Positions 60,595 to 64,000 of a stretch of 64,000 bases of DNA are shown one piece after another (the first letter of the stretch is position 1; each line of letters opens with the position of its first letter). The notes beneath the pieces are model-generated. The model saw only the letters and a list, made by a program, of their open reading frames with translations, did no database searches and was not told the DNA's origin. Source of the DNA: CBDCYH01 sp965224105 (GTDB taxonomy: Bacteria > Bacteroidota > Rhodothermia > Rhodothermales > JABDKH01); NCBI GenBank assembly GCA_965224105.1, contig CBDCYH010000002.1, forward strand, positions 1,302,001 to 1,366,000. Reading direction: 5' to 3'. The position numbers and the translations under genes are program-made.

Positions 60595-61938
60595 CTACGC
60601 GCCATCTGCCTGAATCTCAGCGGCGATCTCCTGCACTTCGTCCAGCACGCGCAACAGATTTCCACTCCACAATTTTTCTATCTGATCCTCTGTGTACCCA
60701 CGTCGCACCAGCTCCAAGGTTACATTGAACGTTTCTGACGCATCGCTCCAACCCTCAATTCCTCCGCCTCCATCAAAGTCAGAGCTGATGCCTACGTGTT
60801 CCAGTCCGATAAGCCCGACCATGTAATCGATGTGGTCTACAAAATCCGCAACGTCGACAGGCGGCGCAACCGCGTTCACCTCGTCCGCAATGAGTGGCTC
60901 CATCGCTTCCTCAACCGGGACCATGCTCTCACGGTATGCCTCGATGTCTTCGGCAGACATTTGTCTCAACTCGGTCCAAGGAATTAGTGTGACCCCCTGC
61001 TCCGCTGCAACCTTTTCCCGCAGTGCCGTCATCGCCTCTCTGTGCTTGGCGGCTTTCTCTGAGTCGACATACCCGGCAAACGCGACAGTCTGCACCACTC
61101 CGCCGTTCTCTTTTAATGCAAGCAGCTGCTCGTCATCGAGATTCCGCGACACATCGCTAAGAGCCCTGGCCGACGAATGCGAAGCCATTATCGGAGCCCT
61201 CGACAGTTCAAACATCTCCATGATTGCGGCTTTCGATGGATGCGATATGTCTATCATCATTCCCAACTTGTTCATTTCGGCAACCGCTTGTCTTCCGAGC
61301 TCACTCAGCCCACCGTGCAACCACTCGTCATCACGCTCCCCAGTGTTGGAATCAGACAACTGACTGTGGCCATTGTGCGAAAGCGACATATACCGTCCGC
61401 CGAGGTCGTAGAATTTTTTGATATTCCCGAGGTCCGTGCCTACCTGATACGCGTTCTCAATACCGATCATCGCGACCTTCTTCCCGGATGCGGCGATCCG
61501 GCGAACATCATCAGATGTATAAGCCAGTTCAATCCGATCCGGTGCCTTTTCCTCCGCGAGCCAATGGATCGCATTAAACTTGTCCATCGCCTGCTGCATG
61601 GCGGATGCGTAACCCTCCTCTGTTAGATCCCCTTGACCAACGTAAACAACAAACCATGCGACATCGAGACCTCCATCCTCCATCTTTGGCAGGTTAACCT
61701 GCGTCTCAAGATCCATGGTGTAATTTCGGTCCTCCGTGAAGTTGGAGGTGCGAATATCATCGTGCGTGTCGAGTGTGATTACACGTTCGTGGATGGCTCG
61801 CGCCCGTTCAACAAGGGCGTCGTCTGATTCATCATAACTCTCGGCGCCAGGCTCGGCGCACGCAGCCAGAAAGACTACCGCCAGGAGAATGGCGAAGTGG
61901 GTGCGGAGCTTTATGATGTTGTAAATCTGATACTTCAT
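60595..61938 (-). CDS. Membrane dipeptidase, peptidase family M19, lipoprotein
   Basis: 447 residues from the ATG at 61938, giving a lipobox VVFLAAC (Cys near 27). Landmarks: VITLDTHDDIR (metal H-x-D), LGGRYMSLSHNGHSQLSDS, MMIDISHPSKAAIMEM, MASHSSARAL, and GISSDFDGGGG, all of family M19. Hydrolyses dipeptides, commonly including D-amino acids. Tail to tail with the SIS gene, 11 bases apart. Confidence 0.92.
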   Translation of the reverse strand: MKYQIYNIIKLRTHFAILLAVVFLAACAEPGAESYDESDDALVERARAIHERVITLDTHDDIRTSNFTEDRNYTMDLETQVNLPKMEDGGLDVAWFVVYVGQGDLTEEGYASAMQQAMDKFNAIHWLAEEKAPDRIELAYTSDDVRRIAASGKKVAMIGIENAYQVGTDLGNIKKFYDLGGRYMSLSHNGHSQLSDSNTGERDDEWLHGGLSELGRQAVAEMNKLGMMIDISHPSKAAIMEMFELSRAPIMASHSSARALSDVSRNLDDEQLLALKENGGVVQTVAFAGYVDSEKAAKHREAMTALREKVAAEQGVTLIPWTELRQMSAEDIEAYRESMVPVEEAMEPLIADEVNAVAPPVDVADFVDHIDYMVGLIGLEHVGISSDFDGGGGIEGWSDASETFNVTLELVRRGYTEDQIEKLWSGNLLRVLDEVQEIAAEIQADGA

Positions 61939-62238
61939 TGTCGCGGTGATTTTGAAAAGAAGAGACAATCTAACCAGCACGAAGACAAATTCCATTTCCG
62001 GCCTCAGTTCAGCTGATTAAGTTCATGCCCATTGTGGTCTTGACAACCTGTCCTTTTATGGGAAACCTTGAGCGGAGCTGGACGGAAATTTGTCGCAGAC
62101 GTATTCACTCAGTAGATTGATTTCGGCATTTTGTTGTGAGAGGCAAAGGACAGTCATTCATGTTCGCTGTCCATGCGATAAAGAATCCGGAAGTTCCAAA
62201 GACTCACTTCACCCACCTCATATCCGATAGACCGGAAA

Positions 62239-64000
62239 ATGGCTAATTCTGTACGGCGAGGAACGAAGATTCTGCTTGTCGGAGTTGTTCTGACGTTGGC
62301 CCAACTCGGGTTAACCCGGGATGCTGTTTCCCAGGAAAAGGATGTCTTCGAAATAGCAATTCTTATCGACGGGCTTGCCCCGCAGGCAGACTCACTATTA
62401 GCCCTCCTCAAAACAGAAATTGTTTCTGTTGTAGGAGAAGACGCAGATATCCGATTTCCGGATTCAAGTTTTTTTGCAAACGACTATAACAGTCGCACGG
62501 CTGCTGAGCAGTATCAGGAAGTTGTCCAAGGTACCACCAAGATAATTCTGGCATTCGGCCCGGTAATCGCGGATGTTATTACCAAGCAGACTGCATATCC
62601 CAAGCCAACCATACTTTTCGGGGCAATCAACAGCGATCTTGCCGAAGTAGACGAGAGCAGGACAGTTTCAGGTATTGACAATTTTATCTATCTGGTCACA
62701 ACCCAGTCTTATAAACACGACCTAAGTACGTTTAAGTCCATTTATGACTTCCAAAACATAGGCGTTGTTATCGCAGGTACTCAGGCAGGCGTACTTGATC
62801 ACGAAATAGCTCTCAATCGAATCCTCACCGAACTGAATTCAAGCTATGAGCTTATTCATGTTAGCGAGCCTTCTGATCTTGCAGATCCTCTGAGGCGAGT
62901 CGACGCCATTTATCTCGCAGAAGGGTTTGGGCTAAGCGATGAAACCATTCGCGAGATGGCGCAAATGCTTATCGATAACAGAGTCCCGTCATTTGTAGCA
63001 ACGCGGAGAGAGGACGTCGAACAAGGTTGGATGGCAACAAATCAAGCCGCTGAAAACCTGCAGCTGTTGTTTCGTCGAATAGCGTTGAACGTTGATGCGG
63101 TAATTCGGGGAGAGAACCTGGCAGACCGGCCGCTACTTATAGAACAAGGAGAAACGTTAACCATTAACTACAATACTGCCGAAGCGGTTGGCGTTCCCAT
63201 TAAGTACAGCTCCATTACGACGACTGATTTTGTTGGTGAGTTCAAAAATGTAGTATCAGAAAAGACATACTCGCTCATCGATTTCATTGAGGAGGTTCGG
63301 AGTACAAACCTGGACCTGGAGACCAGCAGAACAGAGTTGGCCTTGTCCAAACAAGAACTCCGGGCTGCAAAGAGCAGTTATCTGCCAAGTATTTTTGGCT
63401 CAGCAACTGGATCTTATTTGGATCCAGCCGTAGCTGAGATATCAGGTGGCCAAAACCCGGAGTATTCCACAGCCGGAAACCTCTCTGTAAGTCAGGTCCT
63501 GTTTTCTTCAGGACTGAACACTAACATCGGGATCCAGAAGGATCTCGTAGATGCGCAGCAGGAGAACCACCGCAGGAATGAGCTGGATGTTATTCTCACC
63601 GCGGCCAGGACATACCTCACTGCCCTGTCGCTAAAGACGAACGCGGCTATCCGCAAACAGAATCTGGATGTTACCAGGCAGAACCTGAAAATCGCAGAAC
63701 AGAACCTTGATGCGGGTCAACAAGGGAAGGCAGATGTGCTTAGACTTCGATCAGAAGTGGCGCAAAATACGCAGAGTCTGGTCGAAGCTATCAGTCAGCT
63801 CGAACAAGGTTTCTACTCAATCAACCAACTAGTGAACAAGGCGATCGATAGGGAAATCGACGTCGAGGAGGTCTCGATTGGGCAGGGGATTTTTGCAGGG
63901 TACAACTACGAAAGGGTCCTAGCCTTCATAGACAACCCGCAGACCAGAAAGGTATTCGTCGACTTTCTTGTCGCGGAGGCAAGGGCAAACGCGCCTGAAC
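62239..64000 (+). CDS. Fusion of periplasmic substrate-binding-like and TolC-type domains (3' end outside window)
   Basis: At least 587 residues; runs off the right edge. Start ATG at 62239 (MANSVRRGTKILLVGVVLTL...) with a signal-like helix. Residues about 35-340 resemble ABC-type substrate-binding proteins of the TrpX-like family: FEIAILIDGLAPQADSLLALL, KIILAFGPVIADVITKQT, SYKHDLSTFKSIYDFQNIGVVIAGTQAG, SFVATRREDVEQGWMATNQAAENLQLL, then a hinge. From about 350 the protein turns into a TolC-type outer-membrane protein with long coiled-coil helices (LDLETSRTELALSKQELRAAKSSYLPSIFGSATG, LSVSQVLFSSGLNTNIGIQK, LDVTRQNLKIAEQNLDAGQQGKADVLRLRSE). This joining is unusual. It could be a binding-protein-fed exporter channel. 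Confidence 0.82.
   Translation, partial: MANSVRRGTKILLVGVVLTLAQLGLTRDAVSQEKDVFEIAILIDGLAPQADSLLALLKTEIVSVVGEDADIRFPDSSFFANDYNSRTAAEQYQEVVQGTTKIILAFGPVIADVITKQTAYPKPTILFGAINSDLAEVDESRTVSGIDNFIYLVTTQSYKHDLSTFKSIYDFQNIGVVIAGTQAGVLDHEIALNRILTELNSSYELIHVSEPSDLADPLRRVDAIYLAEGFGLSDETIREMAQMLIDNRVPSFVATRREDVEQGWMATNQAAENLQLLFRRIALNVDAVIRGENLADRPLLIEQGETLTINYNTAEAVGVPIKYSSITTTDFVGEFKNVVSEKTYSLIDFIEEVRSTNLDLETSRTELALSKQELRAAKSSYLPSIFGSATGSYLDPAVAEISGGQNPEYSTAGNLSVSQVLFSSGLNTNIGIQKDLVDAQQENHRRNELDVILTAARTYLTALSLKTNAAIRKQNLDVTRQNLKIAEQNLDAGQQGKADVLRLRSEVAQNTQSLVEAISQLEQGFYSINQLVNKAIDREIDVEEVSIGQGIFAGYNYERVLAFIDNPQTRKVFVDFLVAEARANAPE

Noticed and set aside
61939..62238. Promoter for the TolC fusion gene, with a ttgaca box near 62040
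   Set aside because: No matching -10 box at the right distance and no Bacteroidota-type TAnnTTTG was found, so not called.

Overview
The window looks like the chromosome of a free-living Gram-negative bacterium of the Bacteroidota / Rhodothermota / Balneolota group. Support comes from a secreted protein with a C-terminal type IX secretion sorting domain (12373-14496), a TonB-dependent receptor with an N-terminal carboxypeptidase-regulatory-like domain (18563-21175), many lipoproteins, and a prolyl oligopeptidase, a DUF885 protein and an M19 dipeptidase. The exact taxon is an inference. I saw no rRNA, tRNA or CRISPR array.

Region by region. 1-12.2 kb: single metabolic and membrane genes (SDR, intradiol dioxygenase-like, YIP1, CoA transferase, VanZ, YdeI, cupin, a mini kinase-fold protein) interspersed with repeats. 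These include a 150-bp unit twice in tandem at about 1.2-1.5 kb, a 294-bp unit about 3.4 times at 3.3-4.3 kb, and a mosaic of the same units at 10.5-11.5 kb. 12.3-25.0 kb: the T9SS cargo protein, small stress and cupin genes, the TonB receptor with its terminator, an AAA ATPase behind a long inverted repeat, and a two-gene GMC oxidoreductase operon.

25.0-32.8 kb is the most unusual part. It is a gene-cassette array of the integron type without an integrase in view. Four well-conserved 120-122-bp attC-like sites, one typical 61-bp attC, several diverged or truncated sites, and short promoterless genes whose stop codons lie inside the R'' boxes all support this. Cargo includes a Thg1-like 3'-5' polymerase with a polynucleotide-kinase-like partner (possible RNA repair), a HEPN protein with an overlapping partner, a DUF1493-like protein, an NTF2-like protein, an HXXEE membrane protein, and the mobile mystery protein A/B (XRE plus Fic) pair. 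The A/B pair lies behind three palindromic operators spaced exactly 33 bp apart. A second, different repeat of about 120-169 bp sits directly upstream of three cassette genes and may be a mobile leader or promoter element.

32.8-50.5 kb: S9 peptidase, a run of small lipoprotein genes (one out of frame at an 8-T tract), a TetR/monooxygenase pair with a clear operator, the decayed remains of a second GMC-dehydrogenase operon fused to a methyltransferase gene, a DUF885 protein, a membrane-bound LuxR regulator, a serine hydrolase, an epimerase and an amidase. 50.5-60.6 kb: a probable uronate-polysaccharide catabolic locus (propeller-PHP protein, MFS porter, heparinase II/III-like lyase, DUF1961 lipoprotein, sodium:solute symporter, phosphoesterase, SIS isomerase). 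It is followed by an M19 dipeptidase and, running off the right edge, a protein that fuses a periplasmic substrate-binding-like domain to a TolC-type outer-membrane domain.
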